Source: Bog-473 sp963742035 (GTDB taxonomy: Bacteria; Actinomycetota; Acidimicrobiia; Acidimicrobiales; RAAP-2). From it: 64,000 nt of DNA. A program made the position numbers and the translations under genes. Every line of letters begins with the position of its first letter. The stretch's first letter is position 1. Location: positions 1 to 64,000 of the forward strand of contig CAVUKH010000001.1 in assembly GCA_963742035.1 (NCBI GenBank), in the 5' to 3' direction. The notes beneath the pieces were generated by a model. The model was not told where the DNA came from. It saw only the letters and a program-made list of their open reading frames with translations, and did no database searches. Positions 27,748-36,238 of this stretch are shown here, piece by piece.

Positions 27748-29994
27748 TCAGCCGCCGCCCGTGCCCAGGAACACCGCGCGGAGCAGATCGTCGCGATTTC
27801 TCAAGTCCTCGGCCTGACCTTCGAAGCGAACCTCGCCTTTTTCCATGAAGACGGCCCGATCAGCGATGGACAGGGCGATGTCAATCGACTGCTCGACGAT
27901 GACAATCGTGAGTCCCTCGTCACTCAGCCGCTCCAAAATCCCAAGTAGTTCTTGGACGATTACCGGTGCGAGTCCAAGGGACAGCTCATCAATGAGCAGG
28001 ATCTCTGGATCATGAAGCAGGGCCCGAGCGAGTCCAAGCATTTGCTGCTGCCCGCCTGATAGGGAATCCGCCCGGTCGGAGAGCTTTGCTGCCAGGCCCG
28101 GGAACAACTCGAGTACTCGGTCAGTTCGACGTTGCCTCTCCGCCGGATCCTTCCTGTACATATAGGCGCCCATCTCGAGGTTCTGAGCCACCGTCATGGA
28201 GGGAAAGACCGACTTCCCGCCAGGGAGCATGTGGATTCCGAGCTTCGCCCGATTTTCCGGCGAGACATATGTGATCGTTCGACCGTTCAGACGAACCACG
28301 CCACGCGAAGCGGTGCCAAGTCCAGCGATCACCCGCAGGATGGACGACTTTCCTGCTCCGTTGGTTCCGAGGAGCGCGAGCACCTCACCGCGATGGACCT
28401 CAAAACCGACATCGTGGAGGACTTGGACATTTCCGTAGGAAAAGTCAATGTTGTTCACTTGCAAGACCGGGATCCGGCCCGGTTCCTGAGCCTGACGCTC
28501 GTGCTCAGCCATCTCCTCCTGGAGTTCGGCGACGACCAGTGAGAGATCTTGGCGGATCGAGCGCGAACTGCGGATGATGAACAACCCTCCAAGGAGCGTT
28601 GCCGGCACCGTGATCGCAATCACAGCAACGCGGGCATTGAACTGATTGATCAAGAAAGCTGCAATCAAAGCGCCGCCCGTTGCTCCGATGAAGAAGATGT
28701 AAATGGCCCCTAGGGCACTTCCTAGCCCACGCAGCCGGTATGGGAGGACGGACTGAAACACCGGTCCGCACATCGTGAAAGCCGCAGCAAAGAGCACAAC
28801 CTGTGGGACGCCGACAAGTGTGTAGAGCTCCCAGTTCGGCATGAAATATTGAATCGGGGTGAGAACGGCGGCGGGGATGATCGCCAGCCCCAACATCGCG
28901 ACAGCCTTGGATGGATCGCTCCGATAGAGCTTGTCGTAGCGCCGGCCGGCTGTCGGCAAGATCAGAAGTGCACACGAGGCTCCGATCGTGGCTACAAGGC
29001 CTCGGTAGAAGGTGTCGAGGTGGTAATGCTGCTGGAGAAACAGGTTGGCGAGCACGGGGCCCGTGAAGAGACAGAATCCCAACGCAGCGAAACCGATGAT
29101 CGCCAACATCAAAGTCCTGACTCGCCGAATCCGAGCGAACGCGGCCTCGATTGAGATGGGAGCCGGATCGTCGTCGTCGATCACTGTCCCGAGAACGCTC
29201 GATTTCTCGAACTGACCCCGAACGGGTTCGGGAAGCCTGAACGCGAACAAGGCAACGATGACGACGGGTACGGACAGTGCGATGAAGGACCACCGCCAGC
29301 CTGCTGCACCACCGGCCAGCGTGGCGATCCCCGCCATCAGGAGTGGGCTTAGAGCACTCGCCGATTGTGTGCCGAAATTCAACGCAGCACTGATGCGCCC
29401 CCGGACCCCGATGGGGTACTGGTCGGCGATGAGAGACCATTGCACTGAGATGGTGTTGGCCTTTGATACTCCGACCCCGAGTTGCGTCCAGAAGAGCATG
29501 AACGCATTTACCGCAAGTCCGGTGACGGCCAACATCGCGCCGAATACCAAGCTCGCCCACGCAATGATCGGGGCGCGGCGGTATCTGTCGGCAAGCCAGC
29601 CCATTGGTAGGGCTCCAAGAACCAAGAACCCGCCGGCTGACGAAGCGATGAAGACGATCGCTCCATTGCTCACGTGGAGGGTGTCTCGGATGTTGGGGGC
29701 GAGGACGCTCAGCCCGGAGCTGGATAGCTGATCTAACGAAGAGAGCAACACCAGGACGATCAGGGTCGCGCTGCCTCCGACTTGGAGGCCCTGGCGAAGG
29801 GTCATCGATTCCGCAGTGACTCCCGGAAGGAGATCGTCGGCGAAAATCACCGGCTCGATGTTTGGCTCCTCCGTCCGGCGTCGCTCATCCATCTCGAGGA
29901 CCGCGGCGGCGATGGTTCCGCTGTCACCGCCCTCAACCACTCCGTCGACCGCTGATCGCCCAGGTGCCTGGCCATTTGGGCTCACCGGATCCAC
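27748..29994 (-). CDS. MFS permease fused to LivF-type ABC ATPase
   Basis: A 748-residue chimera. Residues about 55-490 form a major-facilitator domain of some 12 helices (LSSLDQLSSSGLSVLAPNIR, motif A GWLADRYRRAPII, second-half motif YDKLYRSDPSKA). A charged linker (QDLSLVVAELQEEMAEHERQ) follows, and residues about 515-748 are an ABC ATPase of LivF type with Walker A GTNGAGKSS, signature LSGGQQQMLGLARAL, Walker B ILLIDELSLGL and VEQSIDIAL. The frame is continuous without suspicious junctions. GTG 29994. It heads the four-gene operon down to 20880. Whether the MFS half transports, or only anchors the ATPase, cannot be told. Confidence 0.9.
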   Translation of the reverse strand: MDPVSPNGQAPGRSAVDGVVEGGDSGTIAAAVLEMDERRRTEEPNIEPVIFADDLLPGVTAESMTLRQGLQVGGSATLIVLVLLSSLDQLSSSGLSVLAPNIRDTLHVSNGAIVFIASSAGGFLVLGALPMGWLADRYRRAPIIAWASLVFGAMLAVTGLAVNAFMLFWTQLGVGVSKANTISVQWSLIADQYPIGVRGRISAALNFGTQSASALSPLLMAGIATLAGGAAGWRWSFIALSVPVVIVALFAFRLPEPVRGQFEKSSVLGTVIDDDDPAPISIEAAFARIRRVRTLMLAIIGFAALGFCLFTGPVLANLFLQQHYHLDTFYRGLVATIGASCALLILPTAGRRYDKLYRSDPSKAVAMLGLAIIPAAVLTPIQYFMPNWELYTLVGVPQVVLFAAAFTMCGPVFQSVLPYRLRGLGSALGAIYIFFIGATGGALIAAFLINQFNARVAVIAITVPATLLGGLFIIRSSRSIRQDLSLVVAELQEEMAEHERQAQEPGRIPVLQVNNIDFSYGNVQVLHDVGFEVHRGEVLALLGTNGAGKSSILRVIAGLGTASRGVVRLNGRTITYVSPENRAKLGIHMLPGGKSVFPSMTVAQNLEMGAYMYRKDPAERQRRTDRVLELFPGLAAKLSDRADSLSGGQQQMLGLARALLHDPEILLIDELSLGLAPVIVQELLGILERLSDEGLTIVIVEQSIDIALSIADRAVFMEKGEVRFEGQAEDLRNRDDLLRAVFLGTGGG

Positions 29995-30161
29995 GCGCCC
30001 CCCGGTGTGCGTGACGGACTCAGTGCACGGCGCGGCCAGGCAACGGCATTCTCCCCGTTCGGCACTCTGTCGGAACCTGTCATTGCCCTACCGAACCCGG
30101 ACCCGCACCTCGCACGAGGTCCCCCCCTGGGGCCCGGCCTGCACGGCTCGTCCGATTGAAC

Positions 30162-30173
30162 TGAAGCGATTCA
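30162..30173. promoter_or_regulatory. LacI-type operator 3, transporter operon
   Basis: TGAAGCGATTCA is an almost perfect LacI-type palindrome (TGAA/TTCA arms around GCGA), 168 bases upstream of the MFS-LivF start and just downstream of the predicted -10 box. A weaker relative, TTGAAGCGATCA on the minus strand, lies at 30311-30322. It links the transporter and rhamnosidase 2 to the LacI of the rhamnose operon. Confidence 0.5.
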
Positions 30174-30179
30174 AAATCG

Positions 30180-30216
30180 AATAACGTTGTTTAGCTACTA
30201 GCCAGGAGACTGTCAA
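30180..30216 (-). promoter_or_regulatory. Transporter-operon promoter with operator site D
   Basis: On the minus strand TTGACA (30216-30211), 17 bases, TAAACA (30193-30188) form a plausible sigma-70 promoter. Operator D, AATAACGTTGTTTA on the plus strand (30180-30193), covers the -10 box and the start point. The remaining 29995-30360 region carries the LacI boxes and a long leader but no gene. Confidence 0.5.
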
Positions 30217-30360
30217 TAGATGCATGAAATCCCTGTTCAGCCGGTCAGCGGGCCGTTGCGGGGAGCGGCGAGTTACCGCCGGCTCGCACGCCGTCGGACG
30301 CCTTCGCTCTTGATCGCTTCAACTGAGATCCTCCAGGACGGTCCGGGGTCACCGGCTCGG

Positions 30361-31164
30361 TCATGACGATGATGCCTTAGACCCGAGGGTGTTGCGGTAT
30401 CGCCCCATGTAGGTCCGGACCTCTTCGCTTTGACCAGCGAGGTCCTGATTCCTGTTCTCCAACGCCAGGCAACTCATGAGGTCCGTGGCGTCGAGGTTCG
30501 CCCACATGGCCTCCTTGGTCATCCGGAGGCCGACAGAGGTGTAGCCAGCGATGACCTTGGCCGTTTCCAAGGTTTGCTCTTCCAGCTGCTCGTCTTCGAA
30601 GACCCTGGACAAGATTCCTAAGTCATGAGCCTCCGTGGCGTCTACAGCTCGACCAGTGACCATCAGGTCGAAAGCTCGCGACGCCCCGACCAGGCGTGGA
30701 AGGAAGTAGCTGACACCCATGTCGGTGCCAGTCAGTCCAGTGCGAATGAAGGCCGAACAATAGGAGGACGAACGCGATCCGAATCGGAGGTCGCCCGCCA
30801 AGCTCAACGCGAGCCCTCCTCCGTAGGCGATTCCATTCACCGAAGCGATGACGATCTGCGGCGTTGCCTTCAAATGCGCCATGAGGGACGACATGAACGA
30901 CTGACCCGTGGAGCCCGCAGTGCGATGGGGATGTTCGCCGATGGCGGGCAGAGGGCCCCAGTCCTTGAGGTCCAAGCCGCTGCAGAAGGCGCGACCCCGA
31001 CCCGTGAGAATCACCACTTTGCAGGCGTTATCGAGAGCGATCTCGTCGAGCGCCGTGTGGAGGTCACCCACCAGTTCGAAATTGATGGCGTTGAGTCGCT
31101 CGGGCCGGGAAAGGACGATCCGAGTGACAGCTTCCGCAGGATGCTCAATCTCGATGGTGGCCAC
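30361..31164 (-). CDS. Enoyl-CoA hydratase/isomerase family protein
   Basis: The crotonase fold is shown by IVLSRPERLNAINFELVGDL, the oxyanion-hole motif GRGRAFCSGLDLKDWG, and SVNGIAYGGGLALSLAGDLR. Around the catalytic region it reads RTGLTGTDMGVSYFLPRLVG; the usual Glu of true hydratases is not obvious, so isomerase, hydrolase or lyase activity is possible. GTG 31164 is preferred because GGGGAG precedes it at five bases; the ATG at 31188 has no ribosome-binding site and sits inside the palindromic operator. Divergent from the MarR gene. Role in CoA-thioester catabolism of the aglycone is inferred. Confidence 0.85.
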   Translation of the reverse strand: MATIEIEHPAEAVTRIVLSRPERLNAINFELVGDLHTALDEIALDNACKVVILTGRGRAFCSGLDLKDWGPLPAIGEHPHRTAGSTGQSFMSSLMAHLKATPQIVIASVNGIAYGGGLALSLAGDLRFGSRSSSYCSAFIRTGLTGTDMGVSYFLPRLVGASRAFDLMVTGRAVDATEAHDLGILSRVFEDEQLEEQTLETAKVIAGYTSVGLRMTKEAMWANLDATDLMSCLALENRNQDLAGQSEEVRTYMGRYRNTLGSKASSS

Positions 31165-31187
31165 GGCACTCCCCGATCGCCATTTCA

Positions 31188-31213
31188 TTAACTGAGTTAT
31201 ATAACTTAGTTAA
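31188..31213. promoter_or_regulatory. 26-bp palindrome between enoyl-CoA hydratase and marR
   Basis: TTAACTGAGTTAT followed by ATAACTTAGTTAA is a 13+13 palindrome with one mismatched pair, in A+T-rich DNA between the divergent enoyl-CoA hydratase (start 31164) and MarR (31236) genes. This placement and form are typical of MarR autoregulatory operators, which would control both directions. Confidence 0.65.
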
Positions 31214-31235
31214 GGTTATCCGTTAAGATCGAGAT

Positions 31236-31775
31236 ATGCCACTGCAGACTCGCGTCCCGCAGTCATCTCGCCGTCAGGCTGCGATCTCTCCCAGTAAGCG
31301 CCGCCGAGAAGACCTCAGACGGATCGAACAAGCAATCACCAGGATCGGCCAGATCGGGAGTGGAAAAGACGCAGCCAAGGTTCGAGAAAAACGATCTGGG
31401 ATCACCGTCTCGAGACCGGGCATCGCAATCATGGCGGTACTGGCCAGGAACGGCGAGCTCCGCGTCGGGGAAATTGCCCGCTATTCCCACCTTGAGACTC
31501 CGCTGGTGAGCCGAGAGCTCAATCGATTGGTCGACGATGGCTATGCGAAGCGTCAACCGGACGCGGATGACGGAAGGGTTGCACGCGTCAGCCTTTCAGA
31601 GCAGGGGCTCTCCGCGTACCAGCGATACCGAAGCGCAACAGACGACATCATTGCTGAAACATTCTCTGCTTGGCAGAGCGATGAGTTGCGTGATCTTGCC
31701 GGGGCGCTCGAGCGGGTCTTGGGTGATTTTGCCCGCCCGCAACTACAGGGCGATGACCGTGGAGAACATGGCTGA
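31236..31775 (+). CDS. MarR-family regulator
   Basis: 179 residues with a basic N-terminal extension. The winged helix includes VLARNGELRVGEIARYSHLE, then PLVSRELNRLVDDGYAKRQP and the wing DADDGRVARVSLSEQG. It leads the operon marR, acyl-CoA dehydrogenase, SDR, whose genes touch (TGATG and ATGA overlaps). The large palindrome at 31188-31213 is its probable operator. Such regulators usually respond to an aromatic acid or acyl-CoA of the pathway they control. Confidence 0.88.
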   Translation: MPLQTRVPQSSRRQAAISPSKRRREDLRRIEQAITRIGQIGSGKDAAKVREKRSGITVSRPGIAIMAVLARNGELRVGEIARYSHLETPLVSRELNRLVDDGYAKRQPDADDGRVARVSLSEQGLSAYQRYRSATDDIIAETFSAWQSDELRDLAGALERVLGDFARPQLQGDDRGEHG

Positions 31776-33010
31776 TGGACTTCGACGACACACCCGAGGA
31801 ACAGGCATTTCGCGCCGAGGCCCGTTCATGGCTTGAGGCACACGCGACTGCTCGATCCAGTGACTCGCTTGCGGTTCGGAGTAGATGGAGAGATCCGTCA
31901 CCAGAGGCGCAGGAGGAGCACGTTGCGGCCTGCCGGCGATGGCAGGCGGTGCTTGCTGATGCCGGCTGGGCAGGTATCACCTGGCCCTCCGAGTACGGCG
32001 GGCGTGGTGGAACATCGATGCAGCAGATGATATTCAATCAGGAGCAGTCGAAATTCGAAGTCTCCACCGGCGCGTTGACCGTTGGGTTGGCGATGGTCGG
32101 ACCAACCCTGATGACTTGGGGAAACGACGACCAGAAGTCACGTCACCTTGGCCCAATGCTGCGAGGCGACGAACTCTGGTGTCAGCTTTTCAGCGAGCCC
32201 GGTGCCGGTTCGGATTTGGCCGGCCTGACCTGCAAGGCTGAGCGCGACGGCGACGACTGGGTCGTCAACGGCCAGAAGGTGTGGACATCACTCGCGCAGC
32301 ACAGCCAGTGGGCGATCTTGCTGGCGCGCACCAATCCGGCGGCGCCAAAACACCGAGGCATCACCTACTTCTTGCTCGATATGTCGACGCCGGGAATCGA
32401 AGTGCGACCCCTTCACCAAATTGACGGCGTGGCGCACTTCAACGAGGTCTTCCTGACTGACGTTCGCATCCCCAGCATCAGAGTCATCGGCGATGTCGAT
32501 GGCGGCTGGCGTGTTGCTCAGACGACACTGCAGAGCGAGCGCGTGGCCATCGGCAGTGGCGAGGGCCTTCGTTTTGACGATCTCAGAAGGATCGTTTCGC
32601 AATCCGATGCGAGGCGTGCCCTCCGGTTCCGTCAGGACGTGGCGTCTGCCTTCACGCGGTTCGAGATCTTGCGCTACATGGGCTATCGGGTGCAGACGGC
32701 CATCAGCCAGGGTAGGACCCCGGGACCGGAGAGTTCAGTCATGAAGCTCGCCTTCTCCCAGCACATTGCTGCGACGACCGATCTCCTTTTGAACCTGGAG
32801 GGACCTGCAGGTGGGCTGGACGCCTCGATAGCTCCCGACGGCGGATTTTCGCAGCAGCATTTCTTGTCGCAGTGGTCCATCCGCATCGGAGGTGGGACCG
32901 ATCAGATCCAGCGAAACATTCTCGCCGAGCGGGTCCTCGGCCTTCCTCGAGAGCCTGCTCCGGACCGAGAGAGGCCCTTCAACGAACGGTCGGCTAGACC
33001 AGCCTCATGA
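31775..33010 (+). CDS. Acyl-CoA dehydrogenase
   Basis: 411 residues with N-terminal FDDTPEEQAFRAEARSWLEA, FAD/substrate motif LFSEPGAGSDLAGL, NGQKVWTSLAQH and C-terminal GGTDQIQRNILAERVLGLPR. The family dehydrogenates acyl-CoA at C2-C3. Its ATG overlaps the MarR stop by one base and its stop overlaps the SDR start (ATGA). The tail resembles FadE-type enzymes of sterol-like side chains, but substrate cannot be assigned. A second enzyme of the family lies at 8.7-10.0 kb. Confidence 0.92.
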   Translation: MDFDDTPEEQAFRAEARSWLEAHATARSSDSLAVRSRWRDPSPEAQEEHVAACRRWQAVLADAGWAGITWPSEYGGRGGTSMQQMIFNQEQSKFEVSTGALTVGLAMVGPTLMTWGNDDQKSRHLGPMLRGDELWCQLFSEPGAGSDLAGLTCKAERDGDDWVVNGQKVWTSLAQHSQWAILLARTNPAAPKHRGITYFLLDMSTPGIEVRPLHQIDGVAHFNEVFLTDVRIPSIRVIGDVDGGWRVAQTTLQSERVAIGSGEGLRFDDLRRIVSQSDARRALRFRQDVASAFTRFEILRYMGYRVQTAISQGRTPGPESSVMKLAFSQHIAATTDLLLNLEGPAGGLDASIAPDGGFSQQHFLSQWSIRIGGGTDQIQRNILAERVLGLPREPAPDRERPFNERSARPAS

Positions 33011-33756
33011 CCGAGAAGATGTACGACCTTTCGGAAAGAGTCGCCCTCGTGACGGGAGCCGGTCAGAACGTTGGTGCCGGAATTGCACGCGCTCTGTCCC
33101 GACAGGGAGCCCACGTATTGGTGAACGACATTGTCCAAGAGCGAGCTGATGAGGTCGTTCACCAGATCAAGCTGTCTGGTGGCACGGCACGTACCGTTCT
33201 TTTCGATGTCTCCAACCTCGGCTCGGTTCTCACAGCACTCGCCACAACTGAGCCCATCGACATTCTCGTAAACAACGCCGGCAACGCGGGCTCCGAACGT
33301 ATGCAACCGCGGCCTTTCGTTGAGATGGACCCCGAAGCATGGGAGTCTCCTATCCGCGTCAACTTGTACGGCGTCCTGCATTGCTGCCATGCCGTGGTAC
33401 CTGGTATGTGCGCTCGAGGGCGAGGACGAGTCGTGACGATTTCATCGGGGGCTGCGACGGCTGGAGTCAACATCGGAGTGGCGCCGTACAGCGCCGGCAA
33501 GGGTGGAGCTATCGCCTTTACCCGAAGTCTCGCGCTCGAGGTGGCCAGAGCGGGCGTGACGGCGAACTCTCTCGCCATCGGCCTGATGGAGAACCCCGAT
33601 CCACAAATGACAGCGCGGTTGGCCCGATCGATTCCTGTCGGTCGTACCGGCACTCCGGAAGATGTGGCCGCCGCGTGCGTATGGCTGGCATCGGACGAAG
33701 CTGCATGGGTCACCGCGCAAACGATTCAGGTCAATGGCGGTTCGATTACCACCTGA
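33007..33756 (+). CDS. Short-chain dehydrogenase/reductase
   Basis: A 249-residue classical SDR with cofactor motif VTGAGQNVGAGIARAL, NNAGNAG, a catalytic Ser in VVTISSGAATAG, YSAGK as the YxxxK pair and the C-terminal WVTAQTIQVNGGSI. It oxidises or reduces a hydroxyl/keto group with NAD(P). ATGA overlap with the acyl-CoA dehydrogenase; third and last gene of the marR operon. A 3-hydroxyacyl-CoA dehydrogenase role would suit the dehydrogenase and hydratase beside it, but this is inferred from context. Confidence 0.9.
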   Translation: MTEKMYDLSERVALVTGAGQNVGAGIARALSRQGAHVLVNDIVQERADEVVHQIKLSGGTARTVLFDVSNLGSVLTALATTEPIDILVNNAGNAGSERMQPRPFVEMDPEAWESPIRVNLYGVLHCCHAVVPGMCARGRGRVVTISSGAATAGVNIGVAPYSAGKGGAIAFTRSLALEVARAGVTANSLAIGLMENPDPQMTARLARSIPVGRTGTPEDVAAACVWLASDEAAWVTAQTIQVNGGSITT

Positions 33757-33786
33757 TTTTTCGAGTCGCTAGACGACCAGACGCGC

Positions 33787-35181
33787 TCATCCCTGAGGCT
33801 TGATGACCGAGGAGGTCGCGTACTGGGTCGCGTAGCGCTGGGCGTTGAGTGGAGTGCCGATGACTGAGCCCGTGTTCTTCACGATGTACTTCGACGAGCA
33901 ATCAAAGGTGCCGAGCTGCTTCGGGTACGCCTGCACCCATTTCGTGCCGTCGAGTTTCATCAAGAGCCCGCAGTTTGGTGGGAGATTCTTGGAGGGGTTG
34001 CCTGAGGCATTCAGTCCACCGCCCGTCCAGCTCGTCACCTTGGCCAGGTGATTGATCAGGCACTGCCGGGTGAGCGTCGAACCACATGCCTTGGCCTCAG
34101 TGGCCCACAACAGGAAGGAGGAGGTTGCCTGCTCTCCGAGCTGCGATGTCAATCCCCCGGACTTCTTCACAATCGCGAGGTACTGGGCGACCGCGGGTAC
34201 GACCTTCGCCGCCTCGAGCGGTTCATAAGACAGGCGAACGTAGGTGTTATTCCCCAAGCCCTCGGTGTTCCACTGAGCGAATGCAGTCGTGTAGGAGGCT
34301 GAATCTTCCACCCAGATCGGGTTGTAGCCGATCTGGTTCTCCGCCTCGAGGGCGCCGTAGAGGACTGGACCTGGGGCGACGTCGGTGTAGACAGTTTGAA
34401 CGCCGCAGCTCTGCAGCTTCTGGACGAACGGCGTGTAGTTGGATTCTCCGCTGTAGTTCACCTGGAACTGACAGTTGGGCACGAACTTCCATCCGGCCGT
34501 GGTGTAGGCCTGCACCGCCTTCGCCATGGAAGCAGATTGCGTCGAAAGCGTGGTGTTGTACTCCCCCGCCTTCTGAGTCTTGGATTTACCGAAGAGTTTC
34601 GTCGCTTCGTAGGCGCTCGAGACGGGGCTGTAATCCGCCGGGTTCGGCGATGCTTGGTACATCTCGTACGCATTAGCGACCACGGGTGCCACCGTAAAAG
34701 CTGGAACGGCTGCGAGGTTGCAACCGAGGCGCGTCTGCTCCGCGGCACCATCGAGGGCGAACCCCTCGCCGACCAGCATGAAATCCTTCTTGCATGCCTG
34801 GCTCATGACGGACCCCACGTTGGTGATGGCGGCGTCGTAGTAGTCACCGACAATCTTGCGTCCACCGATGCCACCCTGAGCGTTGCACCAGGCAATCATG
34901 GCTTTGACAGCGTCGCCGACCTCTTGGTCGAGTCCAGGGATCCCTGAGTATCCCCTGTCGTCGCCATATGCAAGGTTGATCGAGGTGTTAGTGACACCGG
35001 TGTCGGTGGAACCGCTTGCGTGTCCTTTGCCGCAAGGGGACGGAAGTGTCCCGAATTTGGTGGTCGAGATCGCGGACGACGACGCACCGCTGGCTACTGG
35101 AGCCACCGAGATACCAGCCGCAGTAGTGGCTGTGATCACCAACGCCAAGGTTCCCGCCCTCATGCCCATTCTTCTGTTCAT
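33787..35181 (-). CDS. Liv-type ABC transporter substrate-binding protein, orphan
   Basis: The 464-residue exported protein has a signal peptide (MRAGTLALVITATTAAGISV, ending near ASGASS). The Peripla_BP_6 fold shows INLAYGDDRGYSGIPGLDQE, WCNAQGGIGGRKIVGDYYDA and LVGEGFALDGAAEQ. It has no permease beside it and is only distantly similar to the binding protein at 23.6 kb. It may feed the chimeric Liv transporter at 24.9-30.0 kb. ATG 35181 follows GGGGG. Operator C (35287-35300) overlaps a TATAAC -10 box on its strand. The gene converges on the SDR at 33756. Confidence 0.87.
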   Translation of the reverse strand: MNRRMGMRAGTLALVITATTAAGISVAPVASGASSSAISTTKFGTLPSPCGKGHASGSTDTGVTNTSINLAYGDDRGYSGIPGLDQEVGDAVKAMIAWCNAQGGIGGRKIVGDYYDAAITNVGSVMSQACKKDFMLVGEGFALDGAAEQTRLGCNLAAVPAFTVAPVVANAYEMYQASPNPADYSPVSSAYEATKLFGKSKTQKAGEYNTTLSTQSASMAKAVQAYTTAGWKFVPNCQFQVNYSGESNYTPFVQKLQSCGVQTVYTDVAPGPVLYGALEAENQIGYNPIWVEDSASYTTAFAQWNTEGLGNNTYVRLSYEPLEAAKVVPAVAQYLAIVKKSGGLTSQLGEQATSSFLLWATEAKACGSTLTRQCLINHLAKVTSWTGGGLNASGNPSKNLPPNCGLLMKLDGTKWVQAYPKQLGTFDCSSKYIVKNTGSVIGTPLNAQRYATQYATSSVIKPQG

Positions 35182-35286
35182 AGTGAACCCCCATCTCCTA
35201 TTCGATTTGCCCCCAAGGGGACTGGTGACGTGCCTCTCACCGGGCGTCCCAGGTCCTTACTCGGGTTTGGACATTGTGGATTCTAG

Positions 35287-35301
35287 AATGACGTTGTTAT
35301 A
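35287..35301 (-). promoter_or_regulatory. Operator site C with TATAAC -10 box
   Basis: AATGACGTTGTTAT (35287-35300, plus strand) overlaps TATAAC on the minus strand (35301-35296), about 110 bases before the binding-protein start. It lies in the divergent region with the SDR-TetR-TetR operon, so it may serve both. Next to it, 35311-35322 is a separate perfect 12-base palindrome (GCAGGATCCTGC) of unknown use. Confidence 0.5.
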
Positions 35302-35440
35302 GTCTGTCTGGCAGGATCCTGCTGGAATTCAGGTCCTGGCACGTCGGATCCATTTCCCTCCACCCCCGAGCGAGTCCCCGGTGGATCCCGACGTGCCAAC
35401 CTGAACGGGCGGGCAGATCCATGAGCCGAGGGATGGTGCG

Positions 35441-36217
35441 ATGAATCCAGGGGATCAACTCTTCGACCTGAGTGGCCGTGTCGCGATCGTGACCGGGTCC
35501 ACCAAGGGAATCGGAAGGGCCATGGCCGAAGGGCTCGCGGCATCGGGCGCCAGTGTCGTCGTAAGCAGCCGGAAACAGGACGCCTGCGAGACGGTTGCTG
35601 CGGAGATCCAGGAGGCCACCGGCTCACGGGCGATCGGCATCGCCTGCCATGTCGGAGACTGGGACGCTGTCGGCGAACTCATAGCCGGGGTGAAAGATCA
35701 GCTAGGCCGCATCGACGTCTTGGTGAACAATGCAGGCATCAATCCGGCTCGCATCGGACCCGCGGACATGACGCTCGAATACTGGCGAAAGGTATTCGCA
35801 GTCAACGTTGAGGGACCTCTGCGTACCAGTCAGCTCGCAGCCCCGATCATGCGAGATCAGGGTGGAGGAAGCATCGTCAACATCGCCTCAATGGGGGGGT
35901 ACTCGGGCGGTGCCTCCATCTGTGCGTACGCAGCCTCCAAGGCGGCACTCATCAATCTGACGAAGAGCATGGCTCAGGAATGGGCTTCGTGGAAGGTACG
36001 GGTGAACGCCCTCTCCCCCGGCCCCTTTCTGAGTGAGATGATGGAGGGCGGCGAGCGGACGGCTCCCGGATTCAAGGACATGGTCGCCGCCGGGACGCTC
36101 ATGCGGCGCATTGCCGATCCAAGTGAGATCGTGGGCCCCGTGCTGTATTTGGCCAGCGACGCCTCCTCCTACGTTACCGGGGATGACATTTCCGTCAGTG
36201 GGGGCATGCAGAAGTAA
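35441..36217 (+). CDS. Short-chain dehydrogenase/reductase
   Basis: 258 residues with VTGSTKGIGRAMAEGL, NNAGINPARIG, Ser in IVNIASMGGYSGG, YAASK and the C-terminal YVTGDDISVSGGMQ. A classical SDR; the alcohol or ketone substrate is unknown. It is followed after 21 bases by the double-TetR gene and probably shares its transcript. Operator C lies 140 bases upstream in the divergent promoter region. Confidence 0.9.
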   Translation: MNPGDQLFDLSGRVAIVTGSTKGIGRAMAEGLAASGASVVVSSRKQDACETVAAEIQEATGSRAIGIACHVGDWDAVGELIAGVKDQLGRIDVLVNNAGINPARIGPADMTLEYWRKVFAVNVEGPLRTSQLAAPIMRDQGGGSIVNIASMGGYSGGASICAYAASKAALINLTKSMAQEWASWKVRVNALSPGPFLSEMMEGGERTAPGFKDMVAAGTLMRRIADPSEIVGPVLYLASDASSYVTGDDISVSGGMQK

Positions 36218-36238
36218 TCCACAGGTCGCCAGATTGCT

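Noticed and set aside
27085..27948. 287-codon plus-strand frame
   Set aside because: Antisense to the LivHMG and MFS-LivF genes; composition is that of a reversed membrane-protein gene.
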